DNA of 64,000 bases from the NCBI GenBank assembly GCA_947258405.1, contig CAMYIE010000019.1, forward strand, positions 1 through 64,000. The letters run 5' to 3'. Position 1 is the first letter of the stretch. Each line of letters starts with the position of its first letter. A program made the position numbers and the translations under genes. This document shows positions 27,650 through 37,582 of this stretch, one piece after another. The DNA comes from an uncultured Eudoraea sp. Its GTDB lineage: Bacteria > Bacteroidota > Bacteroidia > Flavobacteriales > Flavobacteriaceae. The notes under the pieces were generated by a model. The model made no database searches. It saw only the letters and a list, made by a program, of their open reading frames with translations, and was not told the origin of the DNA.

Positions 27650-30061
27650 TTATTTAAGTCTGGGGTAGTCTAAAGGATTGGCCTCATGCATCATCTCATA
27701 TATCTTTTCGAAAATATCTTCCGCATTGGGTTTAGAGAAATAGTCGCCATCGGAAGCATAGGCGGGTCTATGAGCTTTCGCACTGAGTGTTTGCGGTGCA
27801 CTGTCGAGGTAATCATACGCTCCTTGTTTTTCGACGATTTCCCTCATCAGATAGGCCGAACATCCGCCTGGTACATCCTCATCTATTACCAACAGTCTAT
27901 TTGTTTTTTTAATACTTTCAAGCACTTCCTTATCTAAATCAAAAGGCAGCAGTGTTTGTGCGTCGATTACTTCCGCATCTATCCCCACCTCTAAAAGTTC
28001 CTGAGCTACCTGCTGAACAATTCGCAAAGTAGACCCATAGGAAACAAGAGTGATATCATTTCCTGTTTTAAGCGTTTCAACCTTACCGATAGGAGTACAG
28101 AATTCTCCCAAGTTGGCGGGTTTTCTTTCTTTCAGCCTGTAGCCATTAAGGCTTTCTATGATCAGCGCGGGTTCATCGCTTTTTAGAAGGGTATTGTAAA
28201 AGCCCGCAGCCTGTGTCATATTGCGTGGCACAAGAATATACATTCCCCTAAGCAGATGAATTAGTCCGCCTAATTGAGATCCTGAATGCCATATACCTTC
28301 TAATCGGTGTCCCCTTGTCCGCACTATTAACGGGGCCTTTTGCTTGCCTACGGTTCGGTAGAGCAGGGTGGCAAGGTCATCACTGAGTGTTTGAAGTCCA
28401 TATAACACATAATCCAGGTACTGTATTTCGGCTATCGGTCTCAGGCCTCTCAAGGCCAACCCTATTCCTTGTCCAATTATGGTGGCTTCGCGGATCCCTG
28501 TATCTGAGATACGGAATTCTCCGTATTTGCTTTGCAGACCTTCCAGGCCCTGGTTAACATCCCCGATCGTACCACTATCCTCGCCAAAAATGAGCAATTC
28601 AGGATGCTTGCTAAAAAGTTGATCGAAATTATCACGTATAATTAATCGCCCATCTACTTCCTCCGATTTTTCATCATATTTCGGCTTTATTGGCTTTACC
28701 GAGATAGCATTATTGGGAAGTTCGCTGTACAAGTGGGAGCTGAACTTTGGTTGTATGTGGGCCAGGTAGCTATCGATCCATCGAATCAAAGCATTCTTGC
28801 CTTCAGATTCCCATCCCAGCAGATAACGCAATGCTTGTCGGGATTTGGAGGAAAGGTCGCGTTTAAGAGGTTCTTCTATCGCGATCAGGTCGTTTTTAAG
28901 TTTATTGACGAAATTCCTGTTGGGGCTGCCTTCAGCGGCTTTAGCCAACAATGTCACCAATTCCTTCCTGGCTTTGCGGTTAGGTGCCAGAAACTCGCTC
29001 CATGCTTCTTTTTTAGCAATACGTACTTCGGTTTTAATCTCTTTTTCCAGTAATTTTAATTCTTCTTCTGCGGCAATGTTGTTTTCAAGGATCCATTCCC
29101 GGAATCTTTTATTACAATCATTTTCCCCTTCCCATGCCAGGCGCTCCTCTGTTTTATACCGCTCGTGGGAACCAGAAGTAGAATGCCCTTGTGGCTGGGT
29201 GAGCTCTTTTACGTGTATTATTACCGGAACATGTTCCTCTCTGCTGATATCGGCTGCATTTTCATAAGTATGGATCAAGGCAGTATAATCCCACCCTCTT
29301 ACCTTCATGATTTCGAACCCCTGATGGTTTTCATCCCGTTGAAATCCACTTAATATTGCAGAGATATCCTCTTTAGTGGTCTGATACTTTGCGGGGACAG
29401 ATATACCATATTCATCATCCCAGATACTGATGATCATCGGAACCTGTAGTACCCCGGCGGCATTTACAGTTTCAAAAAAATGTCCTTCACTGGTACTTGC
29501 ATTCCCGATGGTACCCCAGGCCACCTCATTTCCGTTGACAGAGAACTTGTCTGACGGAATTCCGTTTTCATGCCGGTATATCTTAGAGGCCTGTGCAAGG
29601 CCCAATAGTCTGGGCATCTGTCCCGCCGTTGGTGAAATATCGGGGCTGCTGTTTTTCTGATTGGTAAGATCTTTCCAACTGCCATCATCTCTAAGGCTAT
29701 AGGTTCCAAAATGTCCTCCCATTTGCCTGCCTGCACTCATCGGTTCCAGTTCGATATCGGTAGTAGCATAGAGCCCGTGAAAGAATTCTTTGGGTCCTAA
29801 CAGCCCCAGGGCCATCATAAAAGTTTGATCGCGGTAATAACCGCTTCTAAAATCCCCATCCTGGAACGAGCGGGCCATTGCGATCTGAGGGAGTTCTTTT
29901 CCGTCTCCAAAAATCCCGAATTTCGCTTTTCCGGTAAGGACTTCACGACGTCCCAGCAAACTGCATTCACGGCTTGTCACAGCAATTCGGTAATCGTGAA
30001 GGATCTGAGACCTAAAATCGTCAAAGGAAATGTCGTTACTCAGCTCAGGTTTCGGATCCAT
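27650..30061 (-). CDS. Fused 2-oxoacid dehydrogenase E1 alpha and beta (branched-chain/2-oxoisovalerate type)
   Basis: An 803-residue thiamine-diphosphate enzyme with alpha and beta chains fused. Residues about 20-400 are E1 alpha (SAGRQMGGHFGTYSL, with the cofactor segment GNASTSEGHFFETVNAAG followed by IISIWDDEYGIS), and about 440-803 are E1 beta (IFGEDSGTIGDVNQG, GIREATIIGQGIGLALRGLRPIAEIQY, VVSYGSTL). It should decarboxylate a 2-oxoacid, most likely branched-chain, and acylate the lipoyl domain of E2 in the cytosol. No E2 or E3 gene lies in this window. Fused E1 chains are known in Flavobacteriia. It is preceded by its own promoter box. Confidence 0.9.
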   Translation of the reverse strand: MDPKPELSNDISFDDFRSQILHDYRIAVTSRECSLLGRREVLTGKAKFGIFGDGKELPQIAMARSFQDGDFRSGYYRDQTFMMALGLLGPKEFFHGLYATTDIELEPMSAGRQMGGHFGTYSLRDDGSWKDLTNQKNSSPDISPTAGQMPRLLGLAQASKIYRHENGIPSDKFSVNGNEVAWGTIGNASTSEGHFFETVNAAGVLQVPMIISIWDDEYGISVPAKYQTTKEDISAILSGFQRDENHQGFEIMKVRGWDYTALIHTYENAADISREEHVPVIIHVKELTQPQGHSTSGSHERYKTEERLAWEGENDCNKRFREWILENNIAAEEELKLLEKEIKTEVRIAKKEAWSEFLAPNRKARKELVTLLAKAAEGSPNRNFVNKLKNDLIAIEEPLKRDLSSKSRQALRYLLGWESEGKNALIRWIDSYLAHIQPKFSSHLYSELPNNAISVKPIKPKYDEKSEEVDGRLIIRDNFDQLFSKHPELLIFGEDSGTIGDVNQGLEGLQSKYGEFRISDTGIREATIIGQGIGLALRGLRPIAEIQYLDYVLYGLQTLSDDLATLLYRTVGKQKAPLIVRTRGHRLEGIWHSGSQLGGLIHLLRGMYILVPRNMTQAAGFYNTLLKSDEPALIIESLNGYRLKERKPANLGEFCTPIGKVETLKTGNDITLVSYGSTLRIVQQVAQELLEVGIDAEVIDAQTLLPFDLDKEVLESIKKTNRLLVIDEDVPGGCSAYLMREIVEKQGAYDYLDSAPQTLSAKAHRPAYASDGDYFSKPNAEDIFEKIYEMMHEANPLDYPRLK

Positions 30062-30080
30062 GCAATGCAGAAAATTTCAA

Positions 30081-30112
30081 CAAAAATATCAAAATCGATG
30101 GAGTTATCCAAT
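30081..30112 (-). promoter_or_regulatory. Promoter of the E1 alpha/beta gene
   Basis: Minus strand: -7 box TATTTTTG (30081-30088) matches TAnnTTTG, with a TTG element (around 30109-30111) 20 bases upstream. The -7 box lies 20 bases before the ATG. Confidence 0.5.
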
Positions 30113-30221
30113 TAAAAATTAGGGATATCCATTAACTATTTATTAAAAAATGAAGTGTAAACTATAGATTATTCAATAAAATACTAGTAAATAAGCATTT
30201 TATTAGATAATTCGTAATTAT

Positions 30222-33056
30222 TTAAAACCATTTTCTGGTGAACAAACCCAACATGGTTTTCGGGCTAAGGGTGATTACAAAACGTATTCTTTCGGCATAA
30301 TTGGGCTGAGCAATTTCCCAACCATTGTTGGAATATACTGGAAAGTAGAGTTCAAAATAATCAGTTACAAGATTTAGACGGATACCAGAATCGTAAACAA
30401 AACGGGGATCAGAGCCACGGTTTCGTATAAACCCTACATCGCCATATCCTTCTATCCACCTCCAGATACTGGCACTTACATTTGTCGTGGCGATCCAGTC
30501 GTTAGCAAAGGGTTCCTCCAGTACAGACTTAAAACCACCTTCGGCAATGATAATTTGTTGACTCCAGATCCCCGAATCTTCAGATCGCCCTATGTAGCCA
30601 TAGTCGAACAGGTAATCCGTTGGTCGATCTAAGGCAAAACTATAAAAGTCTGAACCGGTATCATTGAACAAAAACTTTCCTGCAAATACTCTCAGGTTAA
30701 GCTGAAAGTTATTTTGATATAGTTTGCGATATTCCATATTGAAGGCCAGCTTGGAGAAATTCCCCGCATACTGTCCATCCAGGAAGTATGAAAAGTATTC
30801 AATAATACCGTTGTTGGTATGATTGTATCTAACATTAAATACGCTATAATCCGGGTCGGTTTCCAGTTCCAGACTCGGATCAATATCCCTGAAAACATTG
30901 ACATATCTTGCAATAAGAGCTTTTCGTTTATTCGAGATGAGATCAGCGGGTCGCCAACCAAAACTTACTGCTGGGGTAACGGTACTGTAGCGGGAGTTTT
31001 CCTCGAAATGGAAAGTACTACCACCTAAGGAGTAATTACTAACATAAAAGCCGCTTTTGGCGTGGTATTTTCTCAGGTTCATTTTGGCATAGCCCACCAG
31101 CTCTTTCTGACGTAAACCATACGATGGGGAAATATCCCAAATGAAAGGTTTTTCCAATAAAGTCTTATTGGTGAGTCGCAATCCCGGAGTTAATCCATCA
31201 TATACATTGAAAGTGAGGACAGGCATATAGAAGATTTGGTTATAATAAGGATCTTCTGCATCCTTCAAAAATTGCAGTTTTAATTTTCTATTACTCGAGA
31301 AGAAGCCTTTTAAAGTCTTCCAGTTGTCCCTTTGATTGAATTCCGGAATGTTCTGGTCGTAATTCAGTACCAGTCGTGTCTCCTTGTTTCTGGGAATGGT
31401 CACTTCCTGCTCTCCTTTAATATCCGAAAACCAATAGCGAGATACCACCTCATCCTTTCTCAATCCAAAAAGAGAAATCGGCACATTGGTACCGATTTTA
31501 TTTTTTAGGGTAACTTGTAAGGAATCGTCGGTTTTTGTGATATTTTTGATTTTAAAATCGATCTGGTCGCTGGAATTAACATAGGAATTATAGAACCAAT
31601 CGATATCCTTATCCGAGTTTTTCTTTAGAATTGCTATAAAATCTTCCGGGGTAACCTTCTTGAGCTTGTAATTCTCGTAATATTCCTTAACGCTTTTGTC
31701 TATGGATTCTTTGCCCACATAAGCAGCCAGATATGAAAGTCCGAGGCCGGCTTTATAGGTGTTTGCAATCTTCTGATTGAATTTGATCAAAGAGTCGTTT
31801 GATGTAGTAAGTGCCTGGTCCAGGTTTTTGCGGGCCATTAGCATATAAAGAAATGGATACTGCTCATTAAAATCCATTTTTGCCAGATGGAAGGTGCGCA
31901 ATCCCCAAACATTCGATAATTTGCCGAGTAGTTTCTGATCTGGGTAAAAGGTCTCTACATAACGAATCATCATATAATTAACCAGCGCATCGGATACCCA
32001 TTTTTCTTTTCTGGGATTCAGGAAAAGAGATTCCCTCATATAGCTGATCAGGGCGGTCTTAAGAAATTTCATCTCGAATTGAAACTGTGCTTCATAAGGT
32101 CTTATGAACCTGGGTAACTGATTTAGACCATATAGGGGATTTTTGTTAAAATCGATCTGGCTTACTAACAGCTGTTCATAAGGGAAGTCTCCGAGTTTAT
32201 TGTGAATAAATTCTGTAACACGATTGATAGAGATGCCCTGTGCTATTTCGGCATATTTAGGTGCAATCAGGTCGGTTACCACCACCAAGTGAGGTGTAAC
32301 ATGTGTCCTGAATTTTCTTCTGGAATTAAGAATGATATCACAACTCTTTCTGTTTAGACCATCGAGAGTGGCCACAAATTGTGAAGGATATTCCGTGATA
32401 TCCATCTCGTTAAAATTGGTGCCGAGGTATAGCGAATCGGGATAGGTGAAAGAGATTTGGGTGTTGGTATTATCTGTATAAAGATCTTCTAAATTTTTAT
32501 TGGAATAGAGCTGCCACTGTTTTTCATATACGGCCGGGGTTAGATACCAATCCTTTAAATAATAATCCCCAAGACTATTGTAGCCATATGGAGTGTATCG
32601 GTTTGGTGGCAGTTTAATGCGGTACGCGATATACAGCTTTACAGAATCACCTGGTGCCAGGGGTTGGTTAAGTTCCATTTTTACCAGGTCACGCCCCTCT
32701 GTCCTGCGCCATTGCACCTGCATAAAATTTTGATCCACAGCACTTAAAATATCAGTGGAACCACGATCTTCATCTTTAGCTAAGTGAAGGCTTTTCCGGA
32801 ACTCCTCAGCAAATCTTTTTGCCAGGGCAGTATTCTTATTCGAATAGGCATGGGCCCAGTCGTTCAAATAGATTTCGCTAAGAGTATCATTTGCTTTATT
32901 GCGATAAGTAAACTCTTGAGAGATTTCAATCTCCTTTGACAGATCATCCAAATAGGCTCTAATGGTATTGGAATGCTGAGCCGAGGCCCGATTCATAGGC
33001 AGTAAAAATGCTATGAAAAGGCAAAGAAATGGATAATAAGCAATTCTTTTGAGCAT
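30222..33056 (-). CDS. M1-like protein lacking zinc ligands, with barrel-like C-terminal region
   Basis: A 944-residue exported protein (signal peptide about 1-26, ending ASAQ). Residues of about 28-520 follow the M1 aminopeptidase plan (beta saddle, then a helical catalytic-like part). At the expected HExxH position, residues of about 335-360 read ISYMRESLFLNP then KWVSDALVNYMM; the histidines and the third-ligand glutamate are absent, so peptidase activity is unlikely. Residues of about 600-944 are rich in alternating strands (YAKMNLRKYHAKSGFYVSNYSLGG, YNHTNNGIIEYFSYFLDG) and end in FTRKWF, as in outer-membrane beta-barrels. It may act in outer-membrane protein handling; function is not established. 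Confidence 0.75.
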   Translation of the reverse strand: MLKRIAYYPFLCLFIAFLLPMNRASAQHSNTIRAYLDDLSKEIEISQEFTYRNKANDTLSEIYLNDWAHAYSNKNTALAKRFAEEFRKSLHLAKDEDRGSTDILSAVDQNFMQVQWRRTEGRDLVKMELNQPLAPGDSVKLYIAYRIKLPPNRYTPYGYNSLGDYYLKDWYLTPAVYEKQWQLYSNKNLEDLYTDNTNTQISFTYPDSLYLGTNFNEMDITEYPSQFVATLDGLNRKSCDIILNSRRKFRTHVTPHLVVVTDLIAPKYAEIAQGISINRVTEFIHNKLGDFPYEQLLVSQIDFNKNPLYGLNQLPRFIRPYEAQFQFEMKFLKTALISYMRESLFLNPRKEKWVSDALVNYMMIRYVETFYPDQKLLGKLSNVWGLRTFHLAKMDFNEQYPFLYMLMARKNLDQALTTSNDSLIKFNQKIANTYKAGLGLSYLAAYVGKESIDKSVKEYYENYKLKKVTPEDFIAILKKNSDKDIDWFYNSYVNSSDQIDFKIKNITKTDDSLQVTLKNKIGTNVPISLFGLRKDEVVSRYWFSDIKGEQEVTIPRNKETRLVLNYDQNIPEFNQRDNWKTLKGFFSSNRKLKLQFLKDAEDPYYNQIFYMPVLTFNVYDGLTPGLRLTNKTLLEKPFIWDISPSYGLRQKELVGYAKMNLRKYHAKSGFYVSNYSLGGSTFHFEENSRYSTVTPAVSFGWRPADLISNKRKALIARYVNVFRDIDPSLELETDPDYSVFNVRYNHTNNGIIEYFSYFLDGQYAGNFSKLAFNMEYRKLYQNNFQLNLRVFAGKFLFNDTGSDFYSFALDRPTDYLFDYGYIGRSEDSGIWSQQIIIAEGGFKSVLEEPFANDWIATTNVSASIWRWIEGYGDVGFIRNRGSDPRFVYDSGIRLNLVTDYFELYFPVYSNNGWEIAQPNYAERIRFVITLSPKTMLGLFTRKWF

Positions 33057-33062
33057 ACGCGC

Positions 33063-33749
33063 TTAGAAATTCGGGCTCAGGGTATGACCTTTATAGAAGG
33101 CGTCGATTATTTTAACTACCTCCTCTGGGGTATCTGCTACCTTAATAAGGTCGAGGTCTGTCGGACTTATATTTCCGGCTTCCAGCATAACACCTTTAAT
33201 CCAGCTGATAAGGCCTTTCCAGAATTCAGAACCCACAAGGATTATAGGAAATTTGCCTATTTTATTGGTCTGTATGAGCGTGATCGCTTCAAATAATTCA
33301 TCCAGAGTGCCAAATCCTCCAGGCAGCACAACAAATCCCTGCGAATATTTTACAAACATAACCTTGCGCACAAAGAAATAATCGAAGTCAAGGCTTTTAT
33401 CTTCATCGATATATGGATTGTCGTGTTGTTCAAATGGGAGTTCTATGTTAAGTCCCACAGATGTTCCGCCCGCAAGATGTGCCCCCCTGTTTCCCGCTTC
33501 CATGATTCCGGGGCCGCCACCTGTAATAACTCCATAGCCTGCTTCCGATATATTTCGGGCAATATCTACTGTTAATTCGTAATATTTTGCTTCCTGTTGA
33601 GTTCTCGCAGACCCGAAAATTGTCACACAGGGCCCTATAGCACTCATCTTTTCAAAGCCATTAACAAACTCACCCATGATCTTAAAAATTGCCCAGGAGT
33701 CGTTGATCTTTATTTCGTTCCAGCCTTTGTGATGTTTTTCCTTACGCAT
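33063..33749 (-). CDS. LOG family protein (TIGR00730-type; nucleotide 5'-monophosphate phosphoribohydrolase-like)
   Basis: A 228-residue Rossmann-fold protein of the LOG/TIGR00730 family, homologous to enzymes that split nucleoside monophosphates (cytokinin-riboside type) to base and ribose-5-phosphate. The signatures are ITGGGPGIMEAGNRGA and the active-site motif LPGGFGTLDELFEA (PGGxGTxxE). The natural substrate in bacteria is often unclear. It is placed just upstream of the M1-like gene on the same strand (6 bp gap), so they may be cotranscribed. Confidence 0.9.
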   Translation of the reverse strand: MRKEKHHKGWNEIKINDSWAIFKIMGEFVNGFEKMSAIGPCVTIFGSARTQQEAKYYELTVDIARNISEAGYGVITGGGPGIMEAGNRGAHLAGGTSVGLNIELPFEQHDNPYIDEDKSLDFDYFFVRKVMFVKYSQGFVVLPGGFGTLDELFEAITLIQTNKIGKFPIILVGSEFWKGLISWIKGVMLEAGNISPTDLDLIKVADTPEEVVKIIDAFYKGHTLSPNF

Positions 33750-33809
33750 AATTTAAAATGTTGTCTGATGAAGAAACGTTAGGTTTAACTTCTTTATTTC
33801 CCCTTTCTA

Positions 33810-36662
33810 TTACTTGGCAATCAGTGGTTCCTGCTTCAGTTCACGACGCAGGAATCGAGCTGTATGACCTATGTCTTTCTCAGCTACTTCCTCAGGAGTT
33901 CCTGTTACTACAATTTTTCCACCACCGCGCCCACCTTCCGAGCCGATATCAATGATGTGATCCATTATTTTAATAACATCCATATTATGTTCGATGACCA
34001 ATACGGTATTGCCCTTGTCTACCAATTTATCCAATACTTCCATCAATACCCGTATATCTTCAAAATGCAGTCCGGTCGTGGGTTCGTCGAGAATATAAAA
34101 AGTATTTCCTGTATCTCTTTTAGATAACTCAGTAGCCAGCTTTACCCTTTGAGCTTCTCCGCCGGAAAGAGTTGTAGATTGCTGTCCCAGAGATATATAG
34201 CCTAGTCCAACATCATGAATCGTTTTAAGTTTTCGGTATATTTTTGGAATCATATCAAAAAAGCTCACGGCTTCATCGATCGTCATCTCCAAAACATCCG
34301 CAATCGACTTTCCTTTATATCGGATTTCAAGAGTTTCCCTGTTGAACCTTTTTCCATTGCAGGTCTCGCAATCTACATATACATCGGGAAGAAAATTCAT
34401 TTCGATAACTCTAAGCCCTCCACCCTGACAGGTCTCACATCGTCCTCCTTTTACATTAAAACTAAATCTTCCGGGTTTATATCCACGGATGGCGGCCTCG
34501 GGCGTTTTGGCAAATAAAGCTCTGATTTCTCCAAATACCCCGGTATAGGTAGCTGGATTCGACCTGGGCGTACGCCCGATCGGACTTTGGTTGATATCGA
34601 TTACTTTATCGATATGCTCCAGGCCACTAATAGAGGCATAGGGCATTGGTTTCTTGACCCCTTTAAAATAATGGGCATTCATGATAGGGTAAAGAGTTTC
34701 GTTGACAAGGGTCGACTTCCCACTACCCGATACTCCGGTCACCCCGATCATTCTGCCTAAGGGAAATTCGACGGTAATATTGCGGAGGTTATTACCCTTG
34801 CAGCCCTTGAGAACAATTTTATGGCCATTGCCCTCTCTGCGTTTGGCAGGTATGGGTATTTTCTTGACACCCGATATGTATTCGGCTGTTAAGGTATGTT
34901 GCTGTTTTAAAAGAGTTGGATGGCATTCGGAAATTATCTCACCCCCGTGCTTACCGGCTTCGGGTCCAATATCGATGACATGATCGGCTTTTTCTATCAT
35001 GTCCCGATCGTGTTCTACTACAATCACTGAATTGCCTATATCCCTAAGGGATTCAAGTGAACTAATCAATCTGTTGTTATCCCTTTGATGTAATCCTATA
35101 CTGGGTTCATCTAATATGTAAAGGACACCTACAAGTTGCGAACCGATCTGGGTGGCTAGTCTGATACGTTGTGCCTCTCCTCCAGACAGAGATTTTGAAC
35201 TGCGGTTCAAAGACAGGTAATCCAACCCTACATCGAGTAAAAATCGGATCCTTGTCCTGATTTCTTTAATAATCTCCTCGGCGATTATTTTCTGATTTCC
35301 ATGTAGATGGTGACCCAGCTCGTCGAAAAACTCAGAAAGCTCCGCAATATCCATGCCCGCCAGTTCGGCGATATTTCTTTCATATATCTTAAAGTAGAGC
35401 GAAGCTTTTTTCAACCTTGATCCCTCACAATCAGGACAACCGATCCTGTCCATATACTCCTTTGCCCAGCGCCGGATAGATGTTGAATCGGCCGAATGAT
35501 ATTGGTTTTTTAAGAAATTAGCGATTCCCTCATAATCAATCTTATACTCCCTTCTTACTCCTAATGCCTTTGAATCGACCTCGAAACGCTCATCACCTCC
35601 ATAAAGAATAACCCGTAGCGCGTCCTTGGGAATATCGGAAATAGGATCGCTAAGATCAAAATCATATCGCTTGCCAATAGTTTCCAATTGTTTAAACGAC
35701 CAGGACTTTTTGTACTCCCCTAAAGGTGCTATTCCACCCGCCTTTATGGAAAGCTTTTTATTTGGTATGATCTTTTGTTCATTTACTTCATAAACATGAC
35801 CCAGGCCATGACAGTTAGGGCACATTCCTTTGGGTGAATTAAACGAAAAGGTATTAGGCTCGGGGGTGGGATAGGAGATCCCTGTACTGGGGCACATTAA
35901 ATCTCTACTGAAATATCTGGGGAGGACTGTTCCTTCTTCCAGCACCATCAACACGTTCTCCCCATGATACATGGCGGTATTAATAGTTTCTGTAATCCGT
36001 TTATCCAATGATTCGGATGAATCTACCAGCAGCCTATCGATAACGATTTCGATATCATGGGTTTTATAGCGATCAACTTTCAGGCCCTTAACGATGTCAA
36101 GGATTTCCCCGTCGACCCTCACTTTAACAAAACCCTGTTTTCCGATTTGTTCGAATAATTCTCGGTAATGCCCCTTTCTGGATTTAATGACAGGTGCTAG
36201 AATACTAATCTTTTTCCCGTTATAGGATGATATGATAAGTTCTTTAATCTGCTGATCATTATAACTAACCATTTTCTCGCCCGTGTTATAGCTATAGGCA
36301 TCAGATGCCCGGGAAAAAAGCAAGCGTAAAAAGTCGTATACTTCGGTAATGGTACCCACGGTAGATCGGGGCGATTTAGAAGTGGTTTTCTGTTCAATTG
36401 CAATCACCGGTGAAAGTCCATCTATCTTGTCCACATCAGGACGCTCAAGTCCGCCCAGAAACTGCCTCGCATAGGCAGAAAATGTCTCGATATAACGTCT
36501 TTGACCTTCGGCATAGATAGTATCAAAGGCAAGGGACGATTTACCACTGCCAGACAGTCCGGTTATAACCACCAATTTTTCCCTTGGAATACTTACATCA
36601 ATATTCTTAAGGTTGTGGACCCTCGCGCCTTTAACTTCGATAAATTCTTCCTGCTCGGCCAT
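33810..36662 (-). CDS. uvrA: UvrABC excinuclease subunit A
   Basis: A 950-residue ABC ATPase that finds bulky DNA lesions in nucleotide excision repair. Two nucleotide-binding sites are visible: GLSGSGKSSLAFDTIYAEGQ near the N-terminus with its LSGGEAQRIRLATQIGS, and GVSGSGKSTLVNETL with LSGGEAQRVKLATEL and FYILDEPTTGLHFEDI in the C-terminal half. Zinc modules CPNCHGLGHV, CPDCEGSRLK and CETCQGGG are intact. A -7 box lies at 36680-36687. Confidence 0.98.
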   Translation of the reverse strand: MAEQEEFIEVKGARVHNLKNIDVSIPREKLVVITGLSGSGKSSLAFDTIYAEGQRRYIETFSAYARQFLGGLERPDVDKIDGLSPVIAIEQKTTSKSPRSTVGTITEVYDFLRLLFSRASDAYSYNTGEKMVSYNDQQIKELIISSYNGKKISILAPVIKSRKGHYRELFEQIGKQGFVKVRVDGEILDIVKGLKVDRYKTHDIEIVIDRLLVDSSESLDKRITETINTAMYHGENVLMVLEEGTVLPRYFSRDLMCPSTGISYPTPEPNTFSFNSPKGMCPNCHGLGHVYEVNEQKIIPNKKLSIKAGGIAPLGEYKKSWSFKQLETIGKRYDFDLSDPISDIPKDALRVILYGGDERFEVDSKALGVRREYKIDYEGIANFLKNQYHSADSTSIRRWAKEYMDRIGCPDCEGSRLKKASLYFKIYERNIAELAGMDIAELSEFFDELGHHLHGNQKIIAEEIIKEIRTRIRFLLDVGLDYLSLNRSSKSLSGGEAQRIRLATQIGSQLVGVLYILDEPSIGLHQRDNNRLISSLESLRDIGNSVIVVEHDRDMIEKADHVIDIGPEAGKHGGEIISECHPTLLKQQHTLTAEYISGVKKIPIPAKRREGNGHKIVLKGCKGNNLRNITVEFPLGRMIGVTGVSGSGKSTLVNETLYPIMNAHYFKGVKKPMPYASISGLEHIDKVIDINQSPIGRTPRSNPATYTGVFGEIRALFAKTPEAAIRGYKPGRFSFNVKGGRCETCQGGGLRVIEMNFLPDVYVDCETCNGKRFNRETLEIRYKGKSIADVLEMTIDEAVSFFDMIPKIYRKLKTIHDVGLGYISLGQQSTTLSGGEAQRVKLATELSKRDTGNTFYILDEPTTGLHFEDIRVLMEVLDKLVDKGNTVLVIEHNMDVIKIMDHIIDIGSEGGRGGGKIVVTGTPEEVAEKDIGHTARFLRRELKQEPLIAK

Positions 36663-36679
36663 AATTCAGGGCAAAGTTG

Positions 36680-36687
36680 CAAAGGTA
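36680..36687 (-). promoter_or_regulatory. -7 promoter box of uvrA
   Basis: Minus-strand TACCTTTG matches TAnnTTTG and ends 18 bases before the uvrA ATG. No palindrome like those at 37773-37825 is seen here, so I see no evidence for shared control with the nearby S24 repressor. Confidence 0.5.
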
Positions 36688-36842
36688 CATTTTTGACGAC
36701 TAAAAAAGAAGTCCTGGCCAATGTTAAAAATCAGTATAAAACCAATGGTGGGTTTTCAATTTTTAGCCATTCACTCGGGTTTCGAAGGACACCCTGTTCC
36801 ACAAAAAATTGTCAGAGATTATGCCCAAATAAAAATAATCAT

Positions 36843-37580
36843 TTATGCAGCATTTACTGTTTTGGGGAAATATGCTTTTTCGTCCATCGGCTGTCTTTGA
36901 TTGTAATTGGCAACTGAGGTTAATGAATCTGAGTTCAACGAAAGAGAAGCTGGTTCGGAAAGTTGTTTTTGCGCAAGAAGAATTTTAAAACGACCAGTTG
37001 AAATAATGTGCTTTGCATTACCGTCGTAATAAATTCCATATTTACGCTTTCTATCATAAATAATCCAGGGACAAATATCCTGACTGGATCTAAAATGTTT
37101 CGTGATCAATGGAAGTACATTAAAATCAGGCTCAATATAAGCCAAATGAAGATCGGGATACGTCTGTTCCAGACGAACCTGACTTTCCATCCTTTTTTTC
37201 TCACGACTAACTAATCCGGCCAGTAGTTTAATCTTATTTAGAGAAGTAGATTCTATATAATTATCTGAATCAGTGGGGTTTAATACTAAAAGCCTAATGT
37301 ATTTATAAAGCAAAAACTCTATCCCCTTTGATTCACTCAGAAAGGCAAAATAAATAGATTTGGCCGCCTCATAGTTCTTTTTCTGGATAGCCTGCCAAAC
37401 ACTCCTGGCCGCCGTTTTATCTGTCTTTACACTTATAGCATCTGAAAAAAGTAGTCGTTGACCATTTTCTTTACTCATGATATCCGAAATAGAACATTCT
37501 TCGCTGAATGCAAAATGTATCGCGCTTAAAAATCCGCTAAAGCCGTCATCGTAGATCAATGTGGTTTCTATGTATTTCAT
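36843..37580 (-). CDS. DUF4130 (TIGR03915-type) DNA-metabolism protein, C-terminus apparently shortened
   Basis: A 245-residue protein of the family usually encoded with a radical SAM repair-like protein (TIGR03916) or fused to a uracil-DNA glycosylase. Matches: the start YDDGFSGFLSAIHFAF, FSDAISVKTDKTAARSVWQAI, and the strong core DFNVLPLITKHFRSSQ followed by CPWIIYDRKRKYGIYYDG. Family members normally continue past a YF-x-x segment into a basic stretch ending near RYWKYL; here the protein stops at AYFPKTVNAA. No radical SAM partner gene is near. The transcript begins with the 53-residue gene 2 bp upstream, under the palindrome-rich divergent control region. Function in DNA repair is inferred from the family only. 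Confidence 0.75.
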   Translation of the reverse strand: MKYIETTLIYDDGFSGFLSAIHFAFSEECSISDIMSKENGQRLLFSDAISVKTDKTAARSVWQAIQKKNYEAAKSIYFAFLSESKGIEFLLYKYIRLLVLNPTDSDNYIESTSLNKIKLLAGLVSREKKRMESQVRLEQTYPDLHLAYIEPDFNVLPLITKHFRSSQDICPWIIYDRKRKYGIYYDGNAKHIISTGRFKILLAQKQLSEPASLSLNSDSLTSVANYNQRQPMDEKAYFPKTVNAA

Positions 37581-37582
37581 GC

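Noticed and set aside
28733-29267. Open frames opposite the E1 alpha/beta gene
   Set aside because: Composition is that of a shadow frame; the minus-strand enzyme is continuous and conserved here.
30115-30221. AT-rich hairpin (AATAAAAT/ATTTTATT near 30175-30205) as terminator
   Set aside because: All-AT stem with a long loop and no T run; too weak to call.
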